A stretch of 64,000 nucleotides of DNA from Adineta ricciae (Eukaryota > Rotifera > Eurotatoria > Adinetida > Adinetidae), in contig CAJNOJ010000373.1 of the NCBI GenBank assembly GCA_905250025.1, forward strand, positions 24,571 through 88,570, given 5' to 3'. Shown here in pieces: positions 1 to 11,743 of this stretch. How positions within the stretch are numbered: position 1 is the first letter of the stretch; each line of letters begins with the position of its first letter. The notes below the pieces were generated by a model. The model worked only from the letters and a program-made list of their open reading frames with translations, had not been told where the DNA came from and did no database searches. A program made the position numbers and the translations under genes.

Positions 1-1
1 C

Positions 2-1785
2 TATTTGATCACATCGCTTATCGATACGGAAATTCGACAAGGAACCTTTTCACTCATTCGTTTCTATGAAAGACGTTGCCGTCGAATCCTTCCAGCATTG
101 TATGTTATCTCACTCGTCACTTGTTACTTTGCCTACCAACGGATGTCGCCAGGTCAATTGAAAGATTTTGGTTATTCTCTCATTTCTATCATAACCTTTT
201 CTTCGAATGTGTTTTTCTGGTGGAAGGACGATCGATACTTTTCGCAATTGAATGAATTGAATCCGGTGGTTCATACATGGAGTTTAGCTGTGGAAGAACA
301 ATTCTATCTCGTTTTTCCTTTGCTATGCTTGTTGTTCGCGAGATGGAGACGAAATTTACTGATTTTCTTGGGATTTGTTGGATCGTTCAGCTTTTTTCTT
401 GCACAATGGGGAGGTAACATTCAGATAATCTCGAAAATGACGTTTTACATGTTTTTCCAACATCCGTGGGCATCGTTTTATATGCCAATTGGACGTATAT
501 GGGAATTGTTACTTGGTGCTTTCGTGGCCTTCTATTCAAGAGCAAATGATTCAATCGTGTATGTATCGATTTTTCTTCAATTAATTTTAAAAGAATTGAA
601 TTTGATAAAACTTGAGATCTTGAGTTTTCCCTGTTTTGCTTACAAGAGATTCTATCTGGCTCAGGTAAAGAGGTTTATTGATAACAAATATCTTTTCTAG
701 GTCGGGCAAATCAATCGGTATGCGGGCACAAGTTGCTTCTGTAATTGGACTATCTTTGGTCATTATATCGATTATGACACTAGACAGTCGTTCGATCCCT
801 CCATTCCCGAATTGCTACACGATGGTGCCTACTTTTGGAGCAACCCTGATTATTATCTATGGAAAACATGATACTTTAGTTGGCCGTTTACTGTCCTTAG
901 AACCAGTTCGTTGGATAGGTTTAATATCCTACAGTGCCTATCTTTGGCACCAACCTTTGCTCGTTTGTCTACGTCTCGGACCAATTTCCCTGATGACTAT
1001 CTCGCATATGAAATCGGTGATCGTTATCATAGTTCTACTTTCTGCAATTACGTATTACTCCATCGAGCAGCCTTTCCGGAATCGGGCTTTGTTTTCTCGG
1101 AGAGTCGTATTTGGCTGCTCAGCTGCAGGAGCATTTGTTATATATTCCGTCGCAGTATTTCTCATTTATACCGCCAATTCTCGGACTACATTCATCGAAA
1201 AAGTAACATATAATCGATCGGTGATTATCGACAGCATCATGCGCAACGGATCTTTGACTCTAAAAGAAGTCGACACATATCTGGCTGATATCGAACCCAT
1301 GGAACTGTCGAACTATGTGACGCGTCGTTTCGACACTCATCTCAAAGCTTATCCAACGTTTTCTGCACAATCAGCGAAGACCAAACGAAGACTTCTACTT
1401 ATCGGTGATAGTTTCGCGCAAGATTTTATGAACATGATTGCCGAAACAAACAGCCTACAAAAGTACGAAATACGCTGTTATTACATTCGATTTCAGTGTC
1501 AGATCTACATGGGTGACGAAGATCGACTGCAATGGATTGCGTCATTTCACCGATCACTTTGTATCAATGATCACAAAATCCAATCAGCTATTCCAATGAT
1601 ACGTGAAGCGGATGTTATCATTCTCGCTGGTTTTTGGCTTCGATGGAGTGCTATACGATTGCCGAGAACCATCGAATTGTTAAATCTAACGAAGAGTCAG
1701 AAACTTCTTGTTCTAGGGTTGAAAAACTTTGGTGTCATCGATTTAAAAAAATACATGAACATGTCGTACGAATTTCGCATTCAGC
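2..1785 (+). CDS. Acyltransferase-3 / SGNH protein, copy 1 (both ends missing)
   Basis: Partial copy of the gene seen complete at 9509-11661. The first exon enters from the window edge (2-558), a GT-AG intron occupies 559-700 and the second exon runs 701-1785, where it stops at an assembly n. The retained part carries the Arg-rich ERRCRR segment and several hydrophobic helices of the OafA/YrhL-type membrane acyltransferase, then the SGNH block I motif GDSFAQD near 1404-1424. Family knowledge: such proteins move acyl groups to extracytoplasmic glycans, with the membrane domain passing acyl to the SGNH domain. The last 174 bases are identical to 54817-54990, which holds the missing C-terminal end, so the gene is probably cut by a wrong join rather than broken in the animal. 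Confidence 0.85.
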
Positions 1786-1786
1786 N
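1786..1786. other. Single-n contig join
   Basis: One n separates the acyltransferase exon from an unrelated gene on the other strand. Both genes stop abruptly here, so the n marks a gap of unknown size or a wrong join. Confidence 0.85.
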
Positions 1787-3056
1787 GAACAACATCGCCA
1801 TCTTCACAACTCCCGAGAATGTCTTTTAATTGTACCGTCACAGACGCGATATATCGCGTTTCTGATCTATTGAATGGAGAACTGATGACGTTTGTCAATC
1901 GAGGATCTTTTCCTATGTCATCAGTTGTAATATGAACTAAAAAGCATCCCGACGCAATCTCAACCTTCTTTTGTGTCATGCGACATCCTGCTAAAAATTG
2001 AATCATAGTCGATTTACCAGATCCAGTTTCACCTAAGAGAAGGAGGATATCTTGATTACGAATTAAATCCGCAGCTTGGTTGGCTTTCAACACTAGTCTT
2101 TGCATTTCTTGAACGTGTAATGGACGAATTCGTGTCAACAGCTTACTCAAACAAGCTACGACAGATGAATCATTACTATTCTCGATGATTATATTCAATT
2201 CTTGAAATCTCGTTTGCGCCCATTCGGAGAAAAATTGCTCTCGTATCATCTGTTCTCTAAGTTTTTGCAACAGTTCAATTTTTGAATCTCTCGTTAATGA
2301 AGAAGCTCCTTCTAACTGTTTTTCGTTGAAGTGTATGAGAAGCTCCAAAATTATTTTCTCAGCGCATGGTGGCATAGAATTACAATCAGTACGAAGGTTT
2401 TCAATATACGAACGTCTCGCACCTCGATCATCAAAACCTTCATTCTGAATTCCTATTTGCAATCCACCTGTATTCTGCAAGTTATGTGATTCCAAATTAT
2501 GTTCTAAGGAATCTAACCGGGGATAAAGTTCGTTTCCGTTACCTTCGTTTGGAATGTTATTTGTTGATGAAGTAATAGACGTCACTGGAGTGATTTTCGA
2601 TAAGTCAACATTGACACCTGCTAATAAGCTTTCAATCGTTATTGCCGCACTATTCATCGCATCATGTTGTTGTGGCAAATCTTTCACCTGCAGAGTGCTC
2701 TCCGAATAAACTTCTTTGAACTGGCTTTGTAATTTGTTTGGTATGGTACCTTTCACTGGATCTGTATATTCAGCTCTGTTGATCGATCCATCTGCATTAA
2801 ATTCCAGTAGGATTCCAGTACAATGGGAGTTCCCAAAATAGTATGGAATAAGTATGATGCGTTCCCCATTATGCTCGTTGCTCTCGTTTTCTAAGGATGA
2901 TTGAAATAGATCCGGGTCATCGTGTCTAACCACCGGTAAAACATGAATGGGTTTGGTACTATCGTCTGGAAAGTGTTTGTGCCACTCTGTGAGTTTGTCC
3001 ACTAGAACTGTTTGAATATCACTGTACTGATATTGTGAAACATTTGACGAAGCCAT
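1787..3056 (-). CDS. Protein with degenerate Ulp1/C48-like protease domain and P-loop NTPase (C-terminus lost)
   Basis: About 423 codons are present; the start is the ATG ending at 3056 and the C-terminal part is cut at the n. Residues about 30-145 resemble the C48/Ulp1-like cysteine protease fold: a His at 78 (motif NSHCTG), an Asp at 99 (EYTDP) and the QQHDAMNSAAITIESLL stretch where active members have a catalytic Cys. Here that position is Ser136, so the domain is probably not a normal cysteine protease. A helical region follows (about 215-335), then a Walker A motif GETGSGKST at 342-350, close to AIG1/dynamin-type GTPases. The G3 and G4 motifs would lie in the missing part. Function unknown; the architecture is a putative pseudo-protease coupled to an NTPase. 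Confidence 0.6.
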
Positions 3057-3560
3057 ACAAATGTTAGTATGCTGTATAATGAGTTTTAGTGTTGTCTATT
3101 TACTAAGTAAAATACGAATGCCGAAATTACAACAGAGTTTAGTTTATGTTGGAAAAAATAAGATGCCTTTCGCTTCGTATCTCAAGACTTTTCATTGATA
3201 ATTTCTCTGTGTTTTATCCCATAAAAAAACTGATAAGTATTTGTCAACTAATGAAATTCTTAGGTTTTGTCACCTTAAGTACACAGTCATACAGAAAATG
3301 AAGTTCGACGAACAAATATATACGATAAAGGCCGAAAACAAGAATGTCGAATGGAGTAAATGGTGAGTAAGAAAATATCAAGAATGAGATTATTAAGTTT
3401 TATTATATAATCCAATGTTATGAACGAATTTGCTGGTTCAAAGAATTAAGACAACAGAAGAATAACGGAAAAGAATTAAAAGAATGCGAGTGGCGGAGTC
3501 TTCATTATAAACACGTCTCATCCACATCTACGGCTACTATACATTCATACCAGCGCAGCC
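3057..3560. other. Intergenic, no gene seen
   Basis: AT-rich spacer between two minus-strand genes. It would hold the promoter of the P-loop gene and the 3' region of the phosphatase gene. I see no RNA gene or repeat. Confidence 0.5.
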
Positions 3561-4169
3561 TCACTTTTCAGCCGCATATTCTTTCAGTTGTCGCACGAAT
3601 CCATCGTTTGGTCGGATGTTCGGACGTGCTCTTTTCACTAGTTGATACGCATCGTCATACGACATTCGCCGTGTGCCTATCAGATAAGCTAAGACAATGC
3701 TCGAACTCCGCGAAACGCCCGCATTACAATGCACCAGTACACATCCATTATCAGCCAGTGCTTGTTCGATGAATTGATTGGTTTGTGCAAATACTTTCGA
3801 AATATTTGTTTCAGGCACATCTAATAATTCAATATTCAAATAATTGTATCGGTCAGGGAAGACATTTTCGATTCCCGTTGCTACATTGAGTATATGTGTG
3901 ATTTTACATTCGTTGAGACCTGGCAGATTCGACGCTGCGTCTTGTGAACCAATGTAAACACCATCTATAACATGATGAAGTTCTTCATCAGGTGAGTTGT
4001 CGATGACCATAAATGCACCATTCGAGTCACTTGACCGACCACGTGTTTCGAATGTTCCTTGATCAGATTTACTCTCATGATGAGTTTGACCTAATGAGTT
4101 GGTAACACGTGTAACGGTCGGACGGAGTTTCAATCGAGAACCGGCCTGAATATCAGAAAGAAAGGACAT
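3561..4169 (-). CDS. Dual-specificity protein phosphatase, DUSP19-like
   Basis: A 202-residue single-exon protein. Residues about 66-202 form an atypical dual-specificity phosphatase domain. The signature HCNAGVSRSS lies at 147-156, giving nucleophile Cys148 and Arg154, and the general acid is probably Asp117 in ELLDVPE. The segment IGSQDAASNL and the following HILNVA are characteristic of the DUSP19/SKRP group, which dephosphorylates components of stress MAP-kinase pathways. The first 65 residues are polar and look disordered. All catalytic residues are present, so it is probably active and cytosolic. The exact orthology within atypical DUSPs is inferred from motif similarity only. Confidence 0.9.
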   Translation of the reverse strand: MSFLSDIQAGSRLKLRPTVTRVTNSLGQTHHESKSDQGTFETRGRSSDSNGAFMVIDNSPDEELHHVIDGVYIGSQDAASNLPGLNECKITHILNVATGIENVFPDRYNYLNIELLDVPETNISKVFAQTNQFIEQALADNGCVLVHCNAGVSRSSSIVLAYLIGTRRMSYDDAYQLVKRARPNIRPNDGFVRQLKEYAAEK

Positions 4170-4321
4170 TTCAACTGTGACCTGCTGTATTACAAATTCC
4201 TACAATCAATCTTTGTTATTCAATGGCCGTGATTATCGACAAATTGTATATTTCTGCAAACGGAGATGTCGCTCTACTCAATGCGCACATCTCCCATTTA
4301 TTGATACAATTAGTAAAAGAA

Positions 4322-4867
4322 TTACAAGAGCCGAACACGATCCGGATACATCGAAAAAATGACGATGAATTTCCATGGCAAAGGACAATTATTTAAATCA
4401 ACTTTCATCGTATCACCTGTCTTTCTTGTTTCATTCTTTATCCGAATAAGTTGTTGATCGCAATCAATGATCAACTCGAGTATATCCCCTGTTTCCGCAC
4501 CTGCCCACTTGTCTTTTGGCACTTTTTTATGTTGACCATTTTCTACAATAGTTGTTTTATCTTCCCAATCGTGAGACGATGTTTCCCACGCATAGGTCGA
4601 AGGTGTCTTGTTAAAATATTGATCTGTAGCAGTGACATTCGCCGAGATAACACCGACGAGGATTATATTCGCTTCTTTATCCCCTCCAATCGGTTCTAGC
4701 TGAAATCGAATGCGATGTTGACCGCTCGAGTACTTCTGTTGACCACGGGCATAATCACCGCCGTACGTAGCGCGGAGTTTTTCAAACACTTGATACTTAT
4801 TGCGTAACGAATGTCCATATCCTTCTGTTTGATCGAATCGTTCGACTGTTTCCATCATGATGAGCAC
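4322..4867 (-). CDS. Stand-alone SPRY/B30.2-like domain protein
   Basis: A 181-residue protein made of one beta-rich domain. The order HRIRFQLE, ILVGVIS, YAWETSS, GDILELIIDCDQQLIRI and a C-terminal PWKFIVIFSMYPDRVRLL follows the SPRY strand pattern, including the usual ending after the VxLL strand. SPRY domains bind protein or peptide partners. There is no RING, B-box or NHL region attached, so the partner domain is either absent or on a different exon that I cannot find. It lies 152 bp upstream of the phosphatase on the same strand, with separate transcription likely. Start ATG at 4865-4867; a second Met three codons on is equally possible. Confidence 0.6.
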   Translation of the reverse strand: MLIMMETVERFDQTEGYGHSLRNKYQVFEKLRATYGGDYARGQQKYSSGQHRIRFQLEPIGGDKEANIILVGVISANVTATDQYFNKTPSTYAWETSSHDWEDKTTIVENGQHKKVPKDKWAGAETGDILELIIDCDQQLIRIKNETRKTGDTMKVDLNNCPLPWKFIVIFSMYPDRVRLL

Positions 4868-5127
4868 AAGATTTGTGATGATTTAGTAATCCGTTTATTT
4901 ATTACTACACACAAAGTAGAAATTACGATTGTATTGTTTGAATGATAATACAAAAATAAGAAAATAAGGCTCGAGAGATACTATCAGTGTATGTGTGTTT
5001 TTTTTCGTATGACGAAGAGAAAAATATGAGTGATTACGTAGAACGACGAAAAAATCTTGCTTGTTTGTTTGTTTTTCACTGGTCACACTAAGCAACAATA
5101 ACTTCAGACAGACAACGCGAATGACAA

Positions 5128-6013
5128 TTACTTAGATTTCGTTTTTCTCGAAAAATCTGCACATAATAACCGATAAAGAAGATAAGGATTCATTATCCAC
5201 AGAGCCGGGAGACAAATATACGCGATATATTTATAATAGTAAACACCAATTCGTTCTCCGTCATGGTATACACCAAGACTAATACATGCTAACATTCCAA
5301 ACCGACAAATAATAAAAGTAATTTGATTGATATACATGTTCAATCGAACAATTTGATTGTGAGGTGAAATGTTGTATAATTCAAATAATCTTCGAATGTG
5401 TAGAAAGATGGAATTGAACTCAGCGAGGAGTGTCAACGTTTGATAACCGACATTCTTTAGACGAACGATATTTGGACCGAAAGTGAAGAGTACCTTTGAA
5501 AAACGAATGAACACTTCGTATTCACTCTACCAAAGATCAATCGAAGACTTACGATCACATGATGCAACACCATTTGCCACATATCAGCTCCCCGACGATT
5601 GGAGATAATATCCATTGAATCATAACAAAAGTAGCCTAAATAGACGAGAAAAGATAACAGATCATTGTTTGAAAATCCGTTCGGATAATATAACCGAAAG
5701 AAAAACAACCAATTAAGTAAGTCAACCAAGTGATGTGTCCGATATAATCGTTGTGAATGTCAGGCGAATAGATCCAAAGACTGTAAATAGCAAGAGTACC
5801 AGTGATTAACGCATGTAGGAAGCTCATCCATATGTTTGTTCGTTTACATCGTTCGACATTGGGATCGGTGAAACAAGTGCGAACGAGCGGCGATGGCGAC
5901 GAATCTTTTTGAGTTGTTGAAGTCATTAACAGATGGCATATGTAACGGCAGACGACGAAGAAGAAAAACGAAAATATGACAAAGGCAAAGCCAATGAGAT
6001 TAGTAATGATCAT
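5128..6013 (-). CDS. TLC-domain (TRAM/LAG1/CLN8) multipass membrane protein, three exons
   Basis: Exons on the minus strand are 6013-5695, 5635-5553 and 5493-5128, joined by two GT-AG introns of exactly 59 bp each; phases agree and give 255 residues. The product has about six to seven hydrophobic helices. The TLC signatures are the segment YFCYDSMDII and the HH pair in MWQMVLHHVIV at the exon 2/3 junction, followed by LLAEFNSIFLHIRRL. TLC proteins act in membrane lipid synthesis or in setting membrane phospholipid composition. Size and the polar SRKTKSK tail fit TLCD1/2-like proteins better than ceramide synthases, which have a longer N-terminus; I cannot assign the subfamily with certainty. 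An alternative donor 5' of the chosen one in intron 1 has the same phase. Confidence 0.75.
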
Positions 6014-6776
6014 GATGTCTCAGGTATTTACTAGATGGAGAGAAATGAAATGACATTGATAGTACTTGTTAGATACATACAGAGCAGAATAATATTTTAT
6101 TTTCTATATGTGCAAGAACAGTTTAGAATCGATCGTTCTGTCACGTGTTGCGAGAAGTAAATGACGATTCAAGGACAAGTGATTCGTAAGCAAATAGAAA
6201 CGAAAACATCTTCGATACATCAAAACGTCACTCGTACTTTATTGTGTTCGGCAACTTCGATTTTGTTTTACATGATCGACTCTCCTAAACACGCGTGTGC
6301 AAAATGAAAAAAAATCGTACTTTTAACTTTGTGTAGTTCAATAGGCGATTAATAGTGTTCGTTTGCATTCATTTGTACAAAACAATCCCATGTCGAGAAA
6401 GAACAGAATGCATGCGTGAGTGTTGCTTCGGTTGACTAAACCGTTTAGACAAGCGAATGTTTTTATTTTTTGTATTAAAAAATAATACGATGTGAATAGA
6501 ATAAGAAGATATATGCGAAAGAACTGTTTTATGCATGTTTTTACTTATCATCATCGATAGACACGCATTCGAATGCTTTATCAGACAGAGCAGAACTTCC
6601 GAAGATTAGAAAAGATTACCGGGAGTCGTGTACGCTCAACCTAACTTTATGAATGACATCAAATCGGTAACCAATGCTCTCCTATAGTGAGCAACGAACA
6701 AGATTATATCAATGTGAATGGAATGAAAAGCATTTTATTGGTGGATTTAAACTATTAATAACTGAATAATTTTTCA
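6014..6776. other. Intergenic, no gene seen
   Basis: AT-rich spacer between the TLC gene and the 3' end of the receptor gene. Short frames here have no recognisable features. Confidence 0.5.
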
Positions 6777-7754
6777 TCAGGAGAGAAGCCCTAGTGAGTT
6801 TTGTTCTTTTCCTAGTTCTGACTGTGTTGTCACGGATCGCGTTCCAATGAGTTTCCATAGTTCGGAGCGAATTTCGCGTCGGAATGATTTCGACATGACT
6901 AAATACCCATAGAATGTTGTTGAATAGCCCATCAGATATAGCAGAAAGGTAATAAAGAAAAAGAACGTCAACGATTCGACTTGTATTCGTCTGGTGCTTT
7001 TATTTTGAATGTCATTGGTCAGTCCCATATAGATCGAAAAAATCGAGTACGGAAGTGTACAGATAAAATTCAGTAGGATTTCCGTATATACAAGTTCAAT
7101 CAAGTTTCGATCTCGTTTTCGAAGGAAACTCTTCGTATAATGTGATCCTGAACGCGTGCGAGATTGACGAATGTTTTTAATTAAGAGCAAAGCAAAGACG
7201 ATCATCAGAACACTTGGAAGGATACCGAAAGAAAGCAGTTGAAAAACGCTGAAGAGAAAGCCGTAGAGACCGTAGAGAAGACACCGATTATTTTCAATAC
7301 GTGGTCCGATGAGTAAATGAAAGCCAGCAGCACTCCAGAACAGAAAAGTTGTGATAATTGCTCGTCGAGCGGTTGAAATCGAAGCAAAAGTTCGAAATGT
7401 TGAGCGAGAACTTGTCAGTGCATAACGATCGATCGTAGCGAGAACGATCATTGAACGGAAAGTCATTGCGCAGATATAACCAATGTATAATCGCAGACGG
7501 CAGAGGATAAGAAATCGACCGAAGGGATCAGGATAATAAGCAGCGTATATGAAAGGAATGAGCGCACAATAGCTGCCTATGATGCTGAAAAGTGCGGCAG
7601 TAAACAAATAAGCTGAACACGAATTGATACGAATGTGTTTCTGAGAGAAAAATCCGAGTAAAATAAAGTTACCGATATTCCCCAGTACCAGTATGATCGG
7701 AACGATATAGCGAAGCATTGCCTGTTGAAATACAATGAGTGATGACAAAGACAT
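6777..7754 (-). CDS. Orphan 7TM receptor, rhodopsin-like (class A)
   Basis: A 325-residue single-exon protein with seven hydrophobic segments. Helix 1 contains GNIGNFILL, the class A GN motif. Helix 3 ends with the DRY motif (Asp109-Arg110-Tyr111 in LATIDRYAL). There is a long basic third intracellular loop (SRTRSGSHYTKSFLRKRDR) and a polar cytoplasmic tail. The helix 7 region (LLYLMGYSTTFYGYLVMS) has lost a clean NPxxY. Such receptors form large lineage-specific families in rotifers and are usually peptide-receptor-like; no ligand can be proposed from sequence. It is not closely similar to the receptor at 11744-12676. Confidence 0.85.
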   Translation of the reverse strand: MSLSSLIVFQQAMLRYIVPIILVLGNIGNFILLGFFSQKHIRINSCSAYLFTAALFSIIGSYCALIPFIYAAYYPDPFGRFLILCRLRLYIGYICAMTFRSMIVLATIDRYALTSSRSTFRTFASISTARRAIITTFLFWSAAGFHLLIGPRIENNRCLLYGLYGFLFSVFQLLSFGILPSVLMIVFALLLIKNIRQSRTRSGSHYTKSFLRKRDRNLIELVYTEILLNFICTLPYSIFSIYMGLTNDIQNKSTRRIQVESLTFFFFITFLLYLMGYSTTFYGYLVMSKSFRREIRSELWKLIGTRSVTTQSELGKEQNSLGLLS

Positions 7755-9508
7755 GACCTTGCGAGTCAGAATCAGCCAGTTTCACAATCTTCCAGTTATT
7801 ATTACCAATAACGCTGTTAACATTCTCTCTGTGTTTCTCTAACTTAATCAATAAAAAAAAGTAACACATATGGGTTCTGCACATTGTCATCTATTACTTC
7901 TTGCAAATAACACAACGAATGGATAAATGCTTTTTGTTGAGGGGTGTTCTAAAAAAAACCTTGACAGTGCTTGACACAAATCATGTGTCTTTCCCGCAAG
8001 ACTGAGACTGAACGTCAGAATAATAAAGTGATAATTTACTCGATAACACTATGCCGCGTTGATGAAAAAGTCATTTCATCTATAAGTAATCACAAAGCAA
8101 TCAAAATCGTTCTATGGAGTAGGTGTTAATTGCCGATAATATCGACTATAGAAAAGGCCACTTATCTGATACTTTTGAATGTCCTTAACATGAGACAATG
8201 AATTTTGGAAGTGTTTTACACTCGTAACTACAATTAGGAATAGAGCATCAAGTACGAGAGCTTTCATTCAAATATCAATATTCATTGAAACTGGACAAAC
8301 ACAGGAAAATTGAAATTAGCATACTTCCATCATATTGCTTTTCAATCGCTTCGATTTCTAATGATCGATCGGCTTCACGAAACTCTATAACGATGTAATA
8401 AAAAGATCGGGATAAAAACACTGCACTACTCACAATGAATCGATTTTCGCAATCACAAGAGTAATTTCCATTGCAAATACAGCATGGCCTTATGATAGTC
8501 AACATGCATTGATCATTCACGTGCTTAATTACATAAGCTGTATTACACGCATTAGCTCTGCATGAGAATATAGTCCGACAATAGCCAAAAATTCGGCCTG
8601 TTTTGTTCTTACTCTCGCTCTACAGTGCTGATAACACGTCTGGGTGGTAATTCAACTTTTACAGTTGCCACATCAACAGCGGTTGGAACAATATTGCGCT
8701 TAACGATTAACTCGATTGTTATTATCAACAATATGCATTACCAATGCTCGGTTATTTGGAGTAGCTATGCTAGTTGTAACAGCTTGACTTCTTTCCTTCA
8801 AAAATGGAAAAAAACCTGTCAATTTTTATCACCGAATATACTAAGTTATATTTCGGTTGCTTCCACGAGTCAGTCAACGCTACAGAAAGCATAATATACT
8901 TTTTATTTTTGCCGATCATTTACGATAATAGAGATTTTCAGTTTGCAATATGAGTCATCTCATCGTGATATTGATATGAGCATTATGTCTTCAAAAGTTT
9001 TCAAAATATTGCGTGTAGATGTCGGTAGTTTAAAAGTAACGATTTTCATGATGACAGTATTTTATAGAGTATAGATTTTGATCTAAATGTCTCTTAGAAA
9101 TGATCAAATACCAAACGTTAATGCTCTTTTTTATGAAGAGAAACTATCGGAGTGACATACAAACAATTCTGTAAAATCATGAATCGATACGAAGGAATGC
9201 ACACTAACCTAAGCGTGTTTGTCTTTTTCAGTCGATCGTTTGTCATAAAAATCTTTAATAAAGTAGACTTTTAAAGCAAACAAACTTTTTCGGTAGCTTT
9301 TCTTTCTTATTCTTCTGAATTCTCTATTGAAAAAAGACGTTTTTTTTCTTTTTTGTTCTTCCTTTCTTCAAGTCTGCGTAAATTTACTCGTTCACTTCGA
9401 TTGTATTTCTACAACATGCCCATCTGATTTCGGCGATGTTCGTCTACTCGAGAGTTTTGCTCAGCTAGCTTGTAAACCGACATTCGATTATAATTGTGAT
9501 TTCACACG
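7755..9508. other. Long intergenic region with weak coding traces
   Basis: Region between divergently transcribed receptor and acyltransferase genes. On the minus strand about 8275-8580 encodes a short Cys-rich stretch (CCICNGNYSCDCENRFIV) that could be one exon of a small secreted protein, but I find no start, signal peptide or second exon. The remainder is AT-rich with no supported gene. The acyltransferase promoter should lie in the last few hundred bases before 9509. Confidence 0.35.
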
Positions 9509-11661
9509 ATGCTTGTCTATCGAAAAGAAATCGATGGACTACGAGCAATCGCTGTTTTACCAGTCATTCTCTACCATGCTGGATATGTCAATATCGTTCC
9601 AGGAGGTTATGTCGGCGTTGATATATTTTTTGTTATTAGTGGTTATTTGATCACATCGCTTATCGATATGGAAATTCGTCAAGGAACCTTTTCACTCATT
9701 CGTTTCTATGAAAGACGTTGCCGTCGAATCCTTCCAGCGTTGTATGTTATCTCACTCGTTACTTGTTACTTTGCCTATCAACGGATGTCGCCAGGTCAAT
9801 TGGAAGATTTCGGTTATTCTCTCATTTCTATCATAACCTTTTCTTCGAATGTGTTTTTCTGGTGGAAGGATGATCGATACTTCTCACAATTGAATGAATT
9901 GAATCCGGTGGTTCATACATGGAGTTTAGCTGTGGAAGAACAATTCTATCTCGTTTTCCCCTTGTTATGCTTGCTGTTTGCTAGATGGCGACGAAATTTA
10001 CTGATTTTCTTGGGATTTGTTGGATTATTCAGCTTCTTTCTTGCACAATGGGGAGGTAACATTCAGATGATCTCGAAAAGGACGTTTTACATGTTTTTCC
10101 AACATTCGTGGGCATCGTTTTATATGCCAATCGGACGTATATGGGAATTATTACTTGGCTCTTTCGTGGCCTTCTATTCAAGAGCAAATGATTCAATCGT
10201 GTATGTATCAATTTTTCTTCCATTGATTTTAAAAGAATTGGATTTGAAAACCTGAGATCTTTAGTTTTCCCTGTTTTGCTTACAACAGATTCTATCCAGT
10301 TCGGACAAAAGGGTTTATTGATAACAAATATCTTTTCTAGGTCGGGCAAATCAATCGGTATGCGAGCACAAGTTGCTTCTGTGATTGGACTATCTTTGAT
10401 TCTTATATCGATTATGACACTAGACAGTCGTTCGATCCCTCCATTCCCAAATTGCTACACGATGGTACCTACTTTTGGAGCATCTCTGATTATTATCTAT
10501 GGAAAACATGATACTTTAATTGGACGTTTACTATCCTTAGAACCAGTTCGTTGGATAGGTTTAATATCGTACAGTGCCTACCTTTGGCACCAACCCTTGT
10601 TAGTTTGTCTACGTCTCGGCCCAATTTCCCTGATGACTATCTCGCATATGAAATCGGTGATCGTTATCATACTTCTACTTTCTGCAATTACGTATTATTC
10701 CATCGAGCAGCCTTTCCGCAATCGGACTTTATTTTCTCGGAGAGTTATATTTGGCTGCTCAGCTGCGGGAGCAGTTGTTTTATATTTCGTCGCAGTATTT
10801 CTCATTCATACCGCCAATTATCGGACCGCATTCATCGAAAAAGTAACAGATAATCGATCAGTGATTATCGACAGCATCATGCGCAACGGATCTTTGACTC
10901 TAAAAGAAGTCGACACATATCTGGCCGATATCGAACCCATGGAACTGTCGAACTATGTGACGCGTCGTTTCGACACTCATCTCAAAGCTTATCCAACGTT
11001 TTCTAAACAATCAGCGAACACAAAACGAAGACTTCTACTTATTGGTGATAGTTTCGCGCAAGACTTTATGAACATGATTGCCGAAACAAACAGCCTACAA
11101 AAGTACGAAATACGCTGTTATTACATTCGATTTCAGTGCCAGATCTACATGGGTGACGAAGATCGACTGCAATGGATTGCGTCATTTCACCGATCACTTT
11201 GCATCAACGATCACAAAATCCAATCGGCTATTCCAATGATACGTGAAGCGGATGTTATCATTCTCGCTGGTTTTTGGCTTCGATGGAGTGCTATACGATT
11301 GCCGAGAACCATCGAATTGTTAAATCTAACGAAGAGTCAGAAACTTCTTGTTCTAGGGTTGAAAAACTTTGGCGTCATCGATTTGAAAAAATACATGAAC
11401 ATGTCGTACGAATTTCGCATTCAGCAATTTCAACAACCCGAAGAAAATGCCACGGAAGTGAATACAATCATGAAACAAAGCTTTAGTCCATCAGTGTATA
11501 TCGATACCATGGGCATGGTCTGTGTTTTCAAGAATAACACCTGCCCTATCTTCACTCCACATGGCAAACTCATCACCTATGATGGCTGGCATACGATGAA
11601 ACACGGTGCGCGTTATGTTGGTGATATTATATTTAGTCACTATCCACTAAATCAGCTCTAA
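9509..11661 (+). CDS. Acyltransferase-3 / SGNH membrane protein (complete, two exons)
   Basis: Exon 1 is 9509-10200, exon 2 is 10341-11661; the 140-bp GT-AG intron splits a Val codon and gives 670 residues. The N-terminus has the family hallmark RKEIDGLRAIAVL, a catalytic-type His22 in LYHAG, then GGYVGVDIFFVISGYLIT and ERRCRRILPAL. About ten membrane helices follow. The C-terminal third is an SGNH hydrolase-like domain: Gly466-Asp467-Ser468 in GDSFAQD (block I) and Asp645/His648 in DGWHTMKH (block V). This OafA/YrhL layout is typical of bacterial O-acetyltransferases that acetylate surface polysaccharides or peptidoglycan. The intron and rotifer neighbours show that it is resident in the host genome. 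It converges on the receptor gene 82 bp downstream. Confidence 0.93.
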
Positions 11662-11743
11662 AACAAAACAAAGCGGTTCGATCGAAGAGCATTCGTTTTA
11701 TTGCGTATAACTAAAACTACAAGGTAATTCGAGAACACTAAAG

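Noticed and set aside
1743-1829. Frames running across the n at 1786 on both strands
   Set aside because: They join two unrelated contigs and have no biological meaning.
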